From Comamonas suwonensis (GTDB lineage: Bacteria > Pseudomonadota > Gammaproteobacteria > Burkholderiales > Burkholderiaceae_C), in NCBI RefSeq assembly GCF_012844455.2, contig NZ_JABBCQ020000006.1, positions 177,158 to 241,157 on the forward strand: a DNA stretch of 64,000 nt. Reading direction: 5' to 3'. Within the stretch, counting starts at the first letter, position 1; each line of letters opens with the position of its first letter. A model generated the notes under the pieces. The model saw only the letters and a list, made by a program, of their open reading frames with translations, was not told the DNA's origin and did not search any database. This document shows positions 31,083 through 41,603 of the stretch, in pieces. The translations under genes and the position numbers were made by a program.

Positions 31083-31394
31083 TTATTGCAGCTTGATTTC
31101 GACGTCCACACCTGCGGGCAGGTCCAGCTTCATCAAAGCGTCAACAGTCTTGTCAGTAGGATCAACGATATCCATCAGGCGCTGGTGCGTGCGGATTTCA
31201 AACTGATCGCGGCTGGTCTTGTTGACGTGAGGCGAACGCAGAATGTCGAAGCGCTTCATGCGTGTTGGCAGGGGCACTGGACCCTTGACAATCGCGCCGG
31301 TGCGCTTGGCAGTGTCAACGATTTCGGCTGCGGACTGGTCGATCAACTTGTAATCGAAAGCCTTCAGGCGGATGCGGATTTTTTGCTTGGACAT
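31083..31394 (-). CDS. rpsJ: 30S ribosomal protein S10
   Basis: 103 residues: [30 protein letters not shown] and the [24 protein letters not shown] signature. S10 is also the transcription antitermination factor NusE. It sits 24 bases after tuf and is followed by hairpins rather than directly by rplC. Confidence 0.98.
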   Translation of the reverse strand: MSKQKIRIRLKAFDYKLIDQSAAEIVDTAKRTGAIVKGPVPLPTRMKRFDILRSPHVNKTSRDQFEIRTHQRLMDIVDPTDKTVDALMKLDLPAGVDVEIKLQ

Positions 31395-31418
31395 TGATAA
31401 TTCCTAGTTTGCTAAGAA

Positions 31419-32609
31419 TTAAGCAATGATCTTGGCAACCACACCGGCACCAACAGTACGACCACCTTCGCGGATAGCGAAGCGCAGACCTTCTTCCATG
31501 GCGATAGGAGCGATCAGCTTGACAGTGATCGAAACGTTATCACCAGGCATCACCATTTCTTTGCCTTCTGGCAGTTCGATGGAGCCGGTCACGTCAGTTG
31601 TACGGAAGTAGAACTGAGGGCGGTAGTTGTTGAAGAAAGGAGTGTGGCGACCGCCTTCGTCCTTGGACAGCACGTACACTTCGGAAGTGAACTGTGTGTG
31701 GGGCTTGATGGAGCCGGGCTTGGCCAGAACTTGGCCGCGCTGGACATCTTCACGCTTGGTGCCGCGCAGCAGCAGGCCAACGTTATCGCCAGCTTGACCT
31801 TGGTCCAGCAGCTTGCGGAACATTTCCACGCCGGTGCAAATCGTCTTGGCAGTATCTGTGATACCGACGATTTCGATTTCTTCGCCGACCTTGATGATGC
31901 CGCGTTCGATACGGCCAGTCACCACAGTGCCGCGACCGGAGATCGAGAACACGTCTTCCACAGGCATCACGAAGGCGCCGTCGATAGCACGCTCGGGAGT
32001 GGGGATGTATGTATCCAGGGCTTCGGCCAGACGCAGGATAGCGGGTTCACCCTTGTCGGATTGGTCGCCTTCCAGAGCCAGCTTAGCGGAGCCGCGGATG
32101 ATAGGAGTGTCATCACCGGGGAAGTCGTACTTGGACAGCAGCTCGCGCACTTCCATTTCGACCAGTTCCAGCAGTTCTTCGTCGTCCACCATGTCGGCCT
32201 TGTTCAGGAACACGATGATGTAAGGAACGCCCACTTGACGCGACAGCAGGATGTGCTCGCGAGTCTGGGGCATGGGGCCGTCAGCTGCGGAGCAAACCAG
32301 GATAGCGCCGTCCATCTGAGCAGCACCAGTGATCATGTTCTTCACATAGTCAGCGTGACCGGGGCAGTCAACGTGAGCGTAGTGACGAGCAGCAGTTTCG
32401 TATTCAACGTGCGAAGTGTTGATCGTGATACCACGAGCCTTTTCTTCGGGAGCGTTGTCGATCTGCGAGTAATCCTTGGCTTCGCCGCCGAAGTGCTTGG
32501 ACAGCACAGTAGCGATAGCAGCAGTCAGAGTGGTCTTACCGTGGTCAACGTGACCGATGGTGCCCACGTTAACGTGGGGCTTTGTGCGTTCGAATTTTTC
32601 TTTTGCCAT
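31419..32609 (-). CDS. tuf: Elongation factor Tu
   Basis: 396 residues. GTPase motifs [17 protein letters not shown] and NKAD are intact. It delivers aminoacyl-tRNA to the ribosome. Start at 32609 ([10 protein letters not shown]). It is separated from fusA by 177 bases that contain a hairpin. Many betaproteobacteria have a second tuf elsewhere; none is in this window. Confidence 0.98.
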   Translation of the reverse strand: MAKEKFERTKPHVNVGTIGHVDHGKTTLTAAIATVLSKHFGGEAKDYSQIDNAPEEKARGITINTSHVEYETAARHYAHVDCPGHADYVKNMITGAAQMDGAILVCSAADGPMPQTREHILLSRQVGVPYIIVFLNKADMVDDEELLELVEMEVRELLSKYDFPGDDTPIIRGSAKLALEGDQSDKGEPAILRLAEALDTYIPTPERAIDGAFVMPVEDVFSISGRGTVVTGRIERGIIKVGEEIEIVGITDTAKTICTGVEMFRKLLDQGQAGDNVGLLLRGTKREDVQRGQVLAKPGSIKPHTQFTSEVYVLSKDEGGRHTPFFNNYRPQFYFRTTDVTGSIELPEGKEMVMPGDNVSITVKLIAPIAMEEGLRFAIREGGRTVGAGVVAKIIA

Positions 32610-32713
32610 GATTTCTCCAAAGAGCAAAAACCTGTGTGATGTTTAAGGTCTGCACCCCATTGCTGATTCGCTCTGCACAGGAAACAGAACGGCATGAGAT
32701 CGCAGACCGGCAA

Positions 32714-32749
32714 AATCGCGACAGCCCACAAGGAACTGTCGCGATCAGA
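32714..32749 (-). terminator. Hairpin between fusA and tuf
   Basis: ATCGCGACAG / CTGTCGCGAT stem around an 11-14 base loop, followed on the minus strand by only a short T stretch. It may act as a weak terminator, attenuator or RNA-processing site. Confidence 0.45.
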
Positions 32750-32786
32750 ACCCGAGATTATGACGGATTCGTCAAACCTGCGTCAA

Positions 32787-34895
32787 TTACTTGGCGCGGG
32801 CTGCAACGATGGCTTCAGCCACGTTGCGAGGAGCTTCAGCGTAGTGCTTGAATTCCATGGTGTAGCTGGCACGACCTTGGGTCATGGAACGCAGCGATGT
32901 GGCGTAGCCGAACATTTCCGACAAAGGCACTTCAGCCTTGATGGCCTTGCCGCCACCAACCATATCGTCCATGCCCTGCACCATACCGCGACGGGAAGAC
33001 AAGTCACCCATCACAGTACCGGCGTAGTCTTCAGGCGTTTCCACTTCCACAGCCATCATTGGCTCGAGGATGACGGGAGATGCCTTGCGAGCAGCTTCCT
33101 TGAAACCGAAGATAGCGGCCATCTTGAACGCCATTTCGTTCGAGTCCACATCGTGGTACGAACCGAAAGTCAGAGTGACCTTCACGTCCACAACGGGGTA
33201 ACCAGCCAGCACGCCGGAAGTCAGGGCTTCGATCACACCCTTTTCCACCGCAGGGATGTATTCGCGAGGAACCACACCGCCCTTGATGGCGTCCACGAAC
33301 TCAAAGCCCTTACCGGCTTCTTGAGGTTCGACAGTGAACACCACGTGACCGTACTGACCCTTACCGCCGGACTGACGAACGAACTTGCCGTCCACGTCCA
33401 CAACCTTTTGGCGAATCGTTTCGCGGTAGGCAACCTGGGGCTTGCCCACGTTGGCTTCCACGTTGAATTCGCGCTTCATGCGGTCAACGATAATTTCCAG
33501 GTGCAGCTCGCCCATACCGGCGATGATGGTCTGACCGGATTCTTCGTCAGTACGCACGCGGAAGGAAGGATCTTCAGCAGCCAGGCGCGACAGGGCAATA
33601 CCCATCTTTTCCTGGTCAGTCTTGGTCTTGGGTTCCACGGCCTGTGCAATCACGGGCTCAGGGAAGACCATGCGTTCCAGCACGATAGGAGCGTCCAGAG
33701 CACACAGTGTTTCACCGGTGGTCACGTCCTTCAAGCCCACGCAAGCAGCGATGTCGCCAGCGCGAATTTCTTCAACTTCAACGCGGTCGTTGGCCATCAT
33801 TTGTACGATACGGCCGATACGCTCTTTCTTACCCTTGACCGAGTTCAGGACGGTTTCGCCCTTGCTCAGCACGCCGGAGTAAACGCGCACGAAAGTCAGC
33901 TGGCCCACAAACGGGTCAGTCATCAGCTTGAATGCCAGAGCCGAGAACTTCTCAGCATCGTCAGCCTTGCGCGACAGCTTCTTCTCTTCGTCGTCCGGAT
34001 CAGTGCCGGTCACGTCGTCGATGTCCACTGGTGCTGGCAGATAGTCGATCACGGCGTCCAGCATGCGCTGAACACCCTTGTTCTTGAAGGCAGTACCGCA
34101 CAGCATGGGCTGAATTTCAACAGCCAGCGTACGAGCACGGATACCCGCCTTGATTTCTTCTTCAGACAAAGAACCTTCTTCAAGGTACTTGTTCATCAGT
34201 TCTTCGTTGGCTTCAGCAGCGGCCTCGACCAAGTTTTCACGCCACTTGTTGGCAGTTTCCACCAAGTCAGCAGGAATCTCTTGGTATTCGAACTTCATGC
34301 CCTGAGATGCTTCATCCCAGATGATGGCCTTCATCTTGACCAAGTCCACAACGCCTTCGAACTTGTCTTCAGCGCCGATTGGGATCACCACGGGCACGGG
34401 ATTCGCATTCAGGCGAGCCTTCATGCCGTCATAGACCTTGAAGAAGTTGGCGCCGGTACGGTCCATCTTGTTCACGAAGGCCAGACGAGGCACTTTGTAC
34501 TTGTTAGCCTGACGCCACACGGTTTCCGACTGGGGCTGCACGCCACCCACGGCGCAATACACCATGCAAGCACCGTCGAGCACGCGCATGGAACGTTCCA
34601 CTTCAATCGTGAAGTCCACGTGGCCGGGGGTGTCGATGATGTTGAAGCGGTGCTCGGGGTAGGACAGGTCCATACCCTTCCAGAAGCAGGTCACTGCAGC
34701 GGAAGTGATGGTAATACCGCGCTCTTGCTCTTGCTCCATCCAGTCGGTGGTAGCAGCGCCGTCGTGCACTTCGCCCAGCTTGTGGGTCACGCCGGTATAG
34801 AACAGGATACGTTCAGTGGTAGTTGTCTTACCTGCGTCGATGTGAGCCGAGATACCGATATTACGGTAGCGCTCAATGGGAGTCTTGCGAGCCAT
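32787..34895 (-). CDS. fusA: Elongation factor G
   Basis: 702 residues. GTPase motifs [20 protein letters not shown] and NKMD are followed by the usual domains II-V. It drives translocation. The gene starts 147 bases after rpsG, with a GC-rich hairpin in the gap. Codon use is strongly biased, as expected for a highly expressed gene. Confidence 0.98.
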   Translation of the reverse strand: MARKTPIERYRNIGISAHIDAGKTTTTERILFYTGVTHKLGEVHDGAATTDWMEQEQERGITITSAAVTCFWKGMDLSYPEHRFNIIDTPGHVDFTIEVERSMRVLDGACMVYCAVGGVQPQSETVWRQANKYKVPRLAFVNKMDRTGANFFKVYDGMKARLNANPVPVVIPIGAEDKFEGVVDLVKMKAIIWDEASQGMKFEYQEIPADLVETANKWRENLVEAAAEANEELMNKYLEEGSLSEEEIKAGIRARTLAVEIQPMLCGTAFKNKGVQRMLDAVIDYLPAPVDIDDVTGTDPDDEEKKLSRKADDAEKFSALAFKLMTDPFVGQLTFVRVYSGVLSKGETVLNSVKGKKERIGRIVQMMANDRVEVEEIRAGDIAACVGLKDVTTGETLCALDAPIVLERMVFPEPVIAQAVEPKTKTDQEKMGIALSRLAAEDPSFRVRTDEESGQTIIAGMGELHLEIIVDRMKREFNVEANVGKPQVAYRETIRQKVVDVDGKFVRQSGGKGQYGHVVFTVEPQEAGKGFEFVDAIKGGVVPREYIPAVEKGVIEALTSGVLAGYPVVDVKVTLTFGSYHDVDSNEMAFKMAAIFGFKEAARKASPVILEPMMAVEVETPEDYAGTVMGDLSSRRGMVQGMDDMVGGGKAIKAEVPLSEMFGYATSLRSMTQGRASYTMEFKHYAEAPRNVAEAIVAARAK

Positions 34896-35042
34896 GATGG
34901 ATCCTTGCTTGATCTTACGAGAGTGCCGCCTTGCCCGGCCTTGTACGCTGGGAGCAGCAGTTCTATATGGGGGCGCTCAGAATCGACACAAGGCCGCAGC
35001 AAGTTTTTTGCATGCGGCCCTGTATCTCGAGCGAGATTCCGA

Positions 35043-35516
35043 TTAGAAGCGGAAGTGGCTGAATGCCTTGTTGGCTTCGGCCATGCGGTGAACTTCGTCA
35101 CGCTTCTTCATGGCACCGCCACGGCCTTCGGTTGCTTCCAGCAACTCGTTAGCCAGACGTTGAGCCATGGACTTCTCGCCACGCTTGCGGGAAGCTTCCT
35201 TGATCCAGCGCATGGCCAGAGCCAGACGACGGACAGGACGCACTTCAACGGGCACTTGGTAGTTAGCACCACCAACGCGGCGGGACTTCACTTCGACCAT
35301 GGGCTTGACGTTGTTGATAGCAACCACGAAGGCTTCCAGAGGATCCTTACCGGGGTGCTTCTTCTCGATCAGGTCCAGAGCGCCATAAATAATGCGCTCA
35401 GCAACCGCCTTCTTGCCGCCTTCCATGATCACGTTCATGAATTTGGACAGCTCTACATTGCCGAACTTTGGATCCGGCAGAATTTCACGTTTGGGGACTT
35501 CGCGACGACGTGGCAT
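35043..35516 (-). CDS. rpsG: 30S ribosomal protein S7
   Basis: 157 residues: [19 protein letters not shown] and the signature block [20 protein letters not shown]. It is the primary assembly protein of the 30S head and, in E. coli, the repressor of the str operon. A ribosome site AGAGGT precedes it. Confidence 0.98.
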   Translation of the reverse strand: MPRRREVPKREILPDPKFGNVELSKFMNVIMEGGKKAVAERIIYGALDLIEKKHPGKDPLEAFVVAINNVKPMVEVKSRRVGGANYQVPVEVRPVRRLALAMRWIKEASRKRGEKSMAQRLANELLEATEGRGGAMKKRDEVHRMAEANKAFSHFRF

Positions 35517-35683
35517 TTTTTACCTCTATCTTTGCTTCAGTTGGCATCTTTTCAGATACCGCGAGAGCTATTCAAAACTCTCACTTACTCGACCCACACA
35601 AAAATTTGTGCTTCGGGTCACTACGTTCGATCGCGCCAGTCAGGCGAATCAAACACCGTTTGTTTTCAAAAAACCAGGGCTGA

Positions 35684-36061
35684 TTACTTAGCCTTAGGCT
35701 TCTTGGCACCGTACTTGGAGCGGGACTGCTTACGGTCCTTGACGCCTTGCAGGTCAAGAGAACCGCGCACGATGTGGTAACGCACACCAGGCAAGTCCTT
35801 CACACGGCCGCCACGCACCAGCACAACGCTGTGCTCTTGCAGGTTGTGGCCTTCACCGCCGATGTACGAAATAACTTCGAAACCGTTGGTCAGACGAACC
35901 TTAGCCACCTTACGCAGAGCCGAGTTAGGCTTCTTAGGTGTGGTGGTGTACACGCGAGTGCACACGCCACGGCGCTGGGGGCAGTTTTCCATAGCAGGGC
36001 TCTTGGATTTAACAACTTCTACCGTGCGGCCCTGACGCACGAGTTGGTTAATGGTTGGCAT
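35684..36061 (-). CDS. rpsL: 30S ribosomal protein S12
   Basis: 125 residues starting [12 protein letters not shown]. Lys43 ([10 protein letters not shown]) and Lys88 (GRVKDLPG) are both wild-type, so the common high-level streptomycin-resistance changes are absent. First gene of the str-S10 cluster. The frame is open 44 codons further upstream through the leader, but that part is not homologous. Confidence 0.98.
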   Translation of the reverse strand: MPTINQLVRQGRTVEVVKSKSPAMENCPQRRGVCTRVYTTTPKKPNSALRKVAKVRLTNGFEVISYIGGEGHNLQEHSVVLVRGGRVKDLPGVRYHIVRGSLDLQGVKDRKQSRSKYGAKKPKAK

Positions 36062-36139
36062 TAATAACGTCCCTAAACGTGAATTTGCTTCGTGAAAAGC
36101 GAAAACGTGAATCCCTTCGGAAATTCCGAAAAGCCCTCG

Positions 36140-36168
36140 AATGTACCAGCTTGAGAAAAATCGCACAA
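36140..36168 (-). promoter_or_regulatory. Putative promoter of the str-S10 operon
   Basis: On the minus strand, TTGTGC, 17 bases, TACATT, about 80 bases ahead of rpsL. The match is moderate, but the position at the head of the ribosomal cluster fits. Confidence 0.35.
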
Positions 36169-36267
36169 CTGCTGCGGCGCAATAGCCCCGCAAGCCACCA
36201 TTTTTTCAAGCGTGTACATCAGGCTCCCGCAGCTGGCAAAGGATTTCCCTTGTGCCAGCGAGGAGTC

Positions 36268-37440
36268 TTACTTGATCCAGAGGCGAATGGTGTCCCACAG
36301 GCGGCCGAAGAAGCCTGCCTGCTCAACCGCCTCAAGAGCGACCAGTGGCACTTCAGCAACAACATCAGCACCCGATTTGACCTTGAGCACGCCCATGACC
36401 TGGCCCTTGGCGATTGGGGCAATCAGTGGGTCTTGGCGCACGACTTCGGTGGTTAGCTTGCCGCCGGTACCCGAGGGCACGGTCACCACCACAGCGCCAT
36501 CGGCCTTGCCGATCTTGACCGCATTGGCGGCCCCCTTCCAGACAGCGGGCGTGGCCACAGGCTGGTCCGCATCAAACAGCTTGACTGCGTCATAGGCGGT
36601 GTAACCCCAGTTCAGCAGCTTCTGGCTTTCGTTGGCACGTGCCTTCTCGCTGGCCGTACCCAACACGATGGACAACAGGCGGCGCTGGCCCACATTGGGC
36701 AGGTCGCGCTTGGCTGTAGCCACCAGACAGTAGCCGGCGGCGTTGGTGTGACCGGTTTTCAGGCCGTCTACCGTAGGATCGCGGAACAGCAGCGAGTTGC
36801 GGTTGTTGCCATTGGAGGCTGGCGTGCCCGGGTAGGCATAGTGCTTGGTGGCGTAGTAATGCATGTACTCGGGAAAGTCATGCATCAGGCGCTGCGCCAG
36901 GATGGACAGGTCGCGAGCCGTGGTCAGATGGCCGGGCTCGGTCAGACCTTCGGGATTCTTGTAGCTGGTATTTTTCATGCCCAGGGCTTTGGCCTGGTCA
37001 TTCATCATCTTGACGAAGTTTTCCGCCGTGCCGCCCACGGCTTCTGCCAGGGCCATGGTGGCGTCATTACCCGACTGGATGATCATGCCGCTGACCAGAT
37101 CGTTCACCGGCACCTGCATCTTGGGGTCGATGAACATGCGCGAGCCGGGCATCTTCCAGGCGCGCTCGCTCACGGGCATGCGCTGCTCCAGCGTGATCTT
37201 CTTGGCACGCAGGGCGTCAAACACCACGTAGGCAGACATCAGCTTGGTCAGAGATGCCTGCTCCACGGGAGCATCGACATCCTTGGCACCCAGCACCTGA
37301 CCGGCGGTGACATCCACCAATAGGTAATTGCGGGCAGCAATTTCGGGAGGAACGGGGGCCGCCACCTGAGCCATGGCAAAAACAGGCGCGACTGCGGCAG
37401 CAACAGCCAGAACACGCAGCGTGGAATAAATGGGCTTCAT
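36268..37440 (-). CDS. D-alanyl-D-alanine carboxypeptidase (PBP5/6 family)
   Basis: 390 residues. The signal peptide (about 1-24) is followed by the penicillin-binding domain with S63-LTK66, SGN (123-125) and KTG (228-230), then the beta-rich C-terminal domain and an amphipathic membrane-anchoring tail (AGFFGRLWDTIRLWIK). It trims pentapeptide side chains in the periplasm. Start at 37440 (MKPIYSTLRV). Monocistronic. Confidence 0.95.
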   Translation of the reverse strand: MKPIYSTLRVLAVAAAVAPVFAMAQVAAPVPPEIAARNYLLVDVTAGQVLGAKDVDAPVEQASLTKLMSAYVVFDALRAKKITLEQRMPVSERAWKMPGSRMFIDPKMQVPVNDLVSGMIIQSGNDATMALAEAVGGTAENFVKMMNDQAKALGMKNTSYKNPEGLTEPGHLTTARDLSILAQRLMHDFPEYMHYYATKHYAYPGTPASNGNNRNSLLFRDPTVDGLKTGHTNAAGYCLVATAKRDLPNVGQRRLLSIVLGTASEKARANESQKLLNWGYTAYDAVKLFDADQPVATPAVWKGAANAVKIGKADGAVVVTVPSGTGGKLTTEVVRQDPLIAPIAKGQVMGVLKVKSGADVVAEVPLVALEAVEQAGFFGRLWDTIRLWIK

Positions 37441-37579
37441 GAAGAAAACTCTCGCTAAAGCAAAGGTAGGCGACGGTGATTCACCATCAAAAACAGCCAA
37501 AGCCAAGGATATACCTTGGCTTGGTGCTATGAAAAGGGATTGACCAAGACCAATGCGTCAGGGTTCAAAAAGGGAGTGC

Positions 37580-38218
37580 TTACTGCGACTTCAGATGGCG
37601 CACGACCAAGCTCTTGAGCAGAGGCAATTGTCCGTGAAAGAAGTGCCCCACCTGCGGAATCACGGTAACAGGCAGTATCTGCGGGCGTGCCCAGTCCATG
37701 ACGGAAGACAGCTCGACAGTGTCATCGGCCTCGCCGTGAATGACCAGGGTGCTGTCATGCGCTGCAGCGGGCACGGGCGCGACCTCAAAGCGACTGGCAG
37801 CGGTGCCGACGAGCACGGCCTTGGCCACTCGGCCTTCATCCCACAATGCAGCCAGCGCATGGCTGGTGACAAAAGCGCCAAAGGAGAAGCCAGCCAATGC
37901 AATTGGCCCCTCGGGCGCAACCTGACGTATCACCGCCAACAAGTCCTGCAGCTCACCCTTGCCCGCGTCATATTCACCCGCACTGGCACCCACGCCACGA
38001 AAGTTGAAACGCACCGCCGTATAGCCGCACTGCACAAAGGCACGCGCCAGCGTCTGCACCACCTTATTGTCCATGGTGCCAGCAAACAGCGGATGCGGAT
38101 GGGCAATGATGGCCACACCCTTGGGGCTTTGCCCGTCAACCAGTTGCGCGGGGTCACGCAGGGCTTCAATCACGCCGGCACCGCCGGTCAGCGTCAGTCG
38201 TTCAGTCTGAGAATTCAC
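37580..38218 (-). CDS. Alpha/beta hydrolase (COG2945-like)
   Basis: 212 residues. The compact alpha/beta fold has an N-terminal HPHPLFAGTMDNKVV block (40-54), FNFRGVGASAGEYD, the nucleophile elbow GFSFGA with Ser112, a late Asp (HGEADDTV) and His (VGHFFHG). This group is widespread but without an established substrate. The start codon is ATG at 38218. The REP-like copy E lies just upstream. Confidence 0.88.
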   Translation of the reverse strand: MNSQTERLTLTGGAGVIEALRDPAQLVDGQSPKGVAIIAHPHPLFAGTMDNKVVQTLARAFVQCGYTAVRFNFRGVGASAGEYDAGKGELQDLLAVIRQVAPEGPIALAGFSFGAFVTSHALAALWDEGRVAKAVLVGTAASRFEVAPVPAAAHDSTLVIHGEADDTVELSSVMDWARPQILPVTVIPQVGHFFHGQLPLLKSLVVRHLKSQ

Positions 38219-38230
38219 GATTGCTATCCT

Positions 38231-38277
38231 AGTTGTAGCTATCAGCGCTTACTGCGATTAGGCTGACTATCAAAAAT
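38231..38277. repeat. REP-like palindromic repeat, copy E
   Basis: GTAGCTATCAGCGCTTACTGCGATTAGGCTGACTATCAAAAA, a diverged family copy in the gap between the hydrolase gene and the ferredoxin-like gene. Confidence 0.45.
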
Positions 38278-38299
38278 ACTTAAACAGGCTCACCCTAAG

Positions 38300-38378
38300 C
38301 TAGAGACACAGAGGAAGCGCGCCGCGCACCGAGGGCGTCGCCCCCTCAGGGGGAAGCCGCAAAGCGGCTCATGGGGTG
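38300..38378 (-). repeat. Post-stop GC-rich hairpin repeat, copy 2
   Basis: On the minus strand it begins within a few bases of the ferredoxin-like stop: CACCCCATGAGCCGCTTTGCGGCTTCCCCC, GGGGGCGACGCCCTCG, then GTGTCTCT at the far end. Confidence 0.7.
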
Positions 38379-38382
38379 CCAG

Positions 38383-38739
38383 TCACCGGCCGACGTTATC
38401 GGGCAGCACCAGTCGCTCAACCACCTTGCCGTTCTTGAGGTGAGATTCAACGATTTCGTCGATATCGCTGTCATCGATAAAGGTGTACCAGACCGCTTCC
38501 GGATAGACCACGGCCACGGGACCACCAGCGCAGCGGTCAAGGCAGCCCGCCTTGTTCACGCGCACCTGACCCTTGCCAGCCAGACCCTCTTCCTTCACGC
38601 GGCGCTTGCAATGGTCAAAGCCTGCTTTGGCCCCATGCAGGGCGCAGCAGTCCTCACCATTGGGGCGCTCATTCAGGCAAAAGAAAATATGGCGCTGGTA
38701 GTAGCCATCGGCATTGGCTTGGTTCTGGGTGTCACTCAT
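38383..38739 (-). CDS. Thioredoxin-like [2Fe-2S] ferredoxin
   Basis: 118 residues with the thioredoxin-like ferredoxin fold. Cluster cysteines are expected at C21 (FFCLNERP), C31 or C32, C66 and C70 (NKAGCLDRCAGGP). YPEAVWYTFIDDSDIDEIVESHL is the usual C-terminal half. An electron carrier of unassigned partners. Lies just after the VanZ-like gene, 21 bases apart. Confidence 0.92.
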   Translation of the reverse strand: MSDTQNQANADGYYQRHIFFCLNERPNGEDCCALHGAKAGFDHCKRRVKEEGLAGKGQVRVNKAGCLDRCAGGPVAVVYPEAVWYTFIDDSDIDEIVESHLKNGKVVERLVLPDNVGR

Positions 38740-38760
38740 AGTGCGGTCATTCTAGGCAGG

Positions 38761-39897
38761 CTATTGCCGCCTGGAAACGCGAACCACTACATACGCCAGC
38801 GTCACGTAAGGCCAGAGCCAGCCTAGCCACTGGCCCAGCCCGTAAAAGCGGATGAAACGCCCCTGCTCCCAGGCCTGCAGCGTCTGGGCAAAGTACACAT
38901 TGGTGGGTGCCTGATTGAGGATGCTCAGGTGCAGCACCAGTACCAGCAGCAAAAGCACGGCGCAGATGCGGCGCGAGGCAGGCAGCGCAATCACGGCCAA
39001 GCCCAGGCCGCCCCAGATACCAAGACGCACCGGCAAATCCACCCATTCCCAGGCGTGAGCAGGACCCCAGCTCAAAGCGGCTGACAATGCCGTCACGCCC
39101 ACACCCGCAGCCACCAACAGTCCCCCCGCCAAGACACGGCGCCCCATGTGACGCACGGCGCAATAGGCCAGCAGACAAGGCACCCACAATCCCAGCGTGA
39201 CGCAGAACATCTCCGTCACCATGGAAAGCGGCGTCATCGCAAAGTCGCCCAGCGGCAGCCAGTCCTCAAACGGGGTATTGAGCAGCCAGTCCTGCAAGGT
39301 CTCATCCAGCCGCTCCAGCACCTGCCCCAGACCGAAGGGCACGGCCGCCGGGAACAGCAGCGCAAACGGCCACAGCGCCAGCAGCACCAGCACGCCCGCC
39401 CCGCCCTCGCCCAGCCACTGACTGCGAAAAGCGCTCCAGCGCGAGACTGCACCCAGCTTTTCCAGCAATGCGGCCAGCAGCGCGCCAATCAGCGTGCCAC
39501 CGGAGTTGAGCACCCAATCAAGGTTAGACGGTACGCGGCGCGGCAGGTAAATCTGCAAAAACTCCATGCACAGCGACAGCAGCGTTCCTGCCAGAAAGGC
39601 CAGTGGCACGGCCAGCCGTGGCTTGCCCGAGCGCATCAGCGCCAGCGCCAGAAAAAAGCCCAGCGGCGCATAGCCAACGATATTGGTGTTGACGTCGAAC
39701 CAGGTCCAGTAAGGCGGCGGGATTTTTGCGAACAGAAAGACGCGCGGATCAATCCCCTGAGCGCGCCAGCCATCAAACGGAAACAGGCTAGCAAACACAA
39801 TGAGCACGGAATACACCAGCGCCAGCGGCCAGGCCGAGGTGTGGCGCATGGAGATCACCGGCAGCCCGGCAGCCTGAGTTACCGAAGGTTCAGACAC
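38761..39897 (-). CDS. VanZ-like membrane protein
   Basis: About 378 residues and nine or ten hydrophobic segments. The first third shows the VanZ-like pattern (SLFPFDGW, DVNTNIVGYAPLGFFLALAL, GTLLSLCMEFLQIYLPRRVPSNLDWVLNSGGTLIGALL). The remainder is a second membrane block without a recognised family. The start is uncertain: GTG at 39897 has a ribosome site (AAGGG); TTG at 39918 and ATG at 39849 are alternatives. Named after a teicoplanin-resistance protein, but its role in such bacteria is unknown. Confidence 0.82.
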   Translation of the reverse strand: MSEPSVTQAAGLPVISMRHTSAWPLALVYSVLIVFASLFPFDGWRAQGIDPRVFLFAKIPPPYWTWFDVNTNIVGYAPLGFFLALALMRSGKPRLAVPLAFLAGTLLSLCMEFLQIYLPRRVPSNLDWVLNSGGTLIGALLAALLEKLGAVSRWSAFRSQWLGEGGAGVLVLLALWPFALLFPAAVPFGLGQVLERLDETLQDWLLNTPFEDWLPLGDFAMTPLSMVTEMFCVTLGLWVPCLLAYCAVRHMGRRVLAGGLLVAAGVGVTALSAALSWGPAHAWEWVDLPVRLGIWGGLGLAVIALPASRRICAVLLLLVLVLHLSILNQAPTNVYFAQTLQAWEQGRFIRFYGLGQWLGWLWPYVTLAYVVVRVSRRQ

Positions 39898-39920
39898 AAC
39901 AGCCCTTGTTCCGGTCAAGA

Positions 39921-40337
39921 CTAGAAAGGCTTGAGCACCACCAGAATCACGGCGGCGATCAAGAGCACTACAGGCACTTCGTTGTAATAGCGAAACCAGC
40001 GGTGGCTTTTATGACAGGTGTTGTCCCCCAGCTTGCGCAGCAGCACGGCACAGCTGTGGTGGTAGCCAATGACCAGCAGCACCACGGCCAGCTTGGCATG
40101 CAGCCAGCCGCCCTTGAAGCCCCAGCCCAGCCACAGCCACAGGCCCAGCCCCAGCGCTGGCACGGCCAGCAGGGTGGTAAAGCGCAGCAGCTTGCGCGCC
40201 ATCAGCAGCAGACGCTCACGCTCAGCCACCGAGCCCGGCGTGACCATGGCCAAGTTGACGAAGATGCGCGGCAAATAGAACAAACCAGCAAACCAGCTGG
40301 CCACGAAAACGATATGAAAAGCTTTGACCCATAGCAT
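39921..40337 (-). CDS. hemJ: Protoporphyrinogen IX oxidase, HemJ type
   Basis: 138 residues, four membrane helices. The N-terminus MLWVKAFHIVFVASWFAGLFYLPR carries the conserved His8 and the Arg of HemJ. GWLHAKLAVVLLVIGYHH and RWFRYYNEVPVVLL are further conserved blocks. It catalyses the penultimate step of haem synthesis in bacteria lacking HemG or HemY. Divergent from hemB, an enzyme of the same pathway, 131 bases away. Start at 40337. Confidence 0.92.
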   Translation of the reverse strand: MLWVKAFHIVFVASWFAGLFYLPRIFVNLAMVTPGSVAERERLLLMARKLLRFTTLLAVPALGLGLWLWLGWGFKGGWLHAKLAVVLLVIGYHHSCAVLLRKLGDNTCHKSHRWFRYYNEVPVVLLIAAVILVVLKPF

Positions 40338-40420
40338 GGAGCCAGTGTAAGGGCCGCTGCCGTGCATCGCCCGCCGCAAGCGCTGTCTTTACCTGCAATG
40401 CGACTGCCGTCATGGATTAG

Positions 40421-41479
<1,059 letters not shown>

Positions 41480-41480
41480 A

Positions 41481-41516
41481 TTTGATAGCTGCAAGCGCTT
41501 TACTGACTTGCACTTG
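41481..41516. repeat. REP-like palindromic repeat, copy F
   Basis: TTTGATAGCTGCAAGCGCTTTACTGACTTGCACTTG directly after the hemB stop. Confidence 0.5.
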
Positions 41517-41603
41517 AGACCAATTAAGGCATGATCCAACGGCTCAGAAGCTGCTTCTGGGCCGTTCTTGTATCCGCTTCCGCTACCCAAGGTGTTGTTG
41601 CCC

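Noticed and set aside
32694..35780. 1028-codon open frame on the plus strand opposite fusA and rpsG
   Set aside because: Same antisense effect of strongly biased sense codons; no domain recognised.
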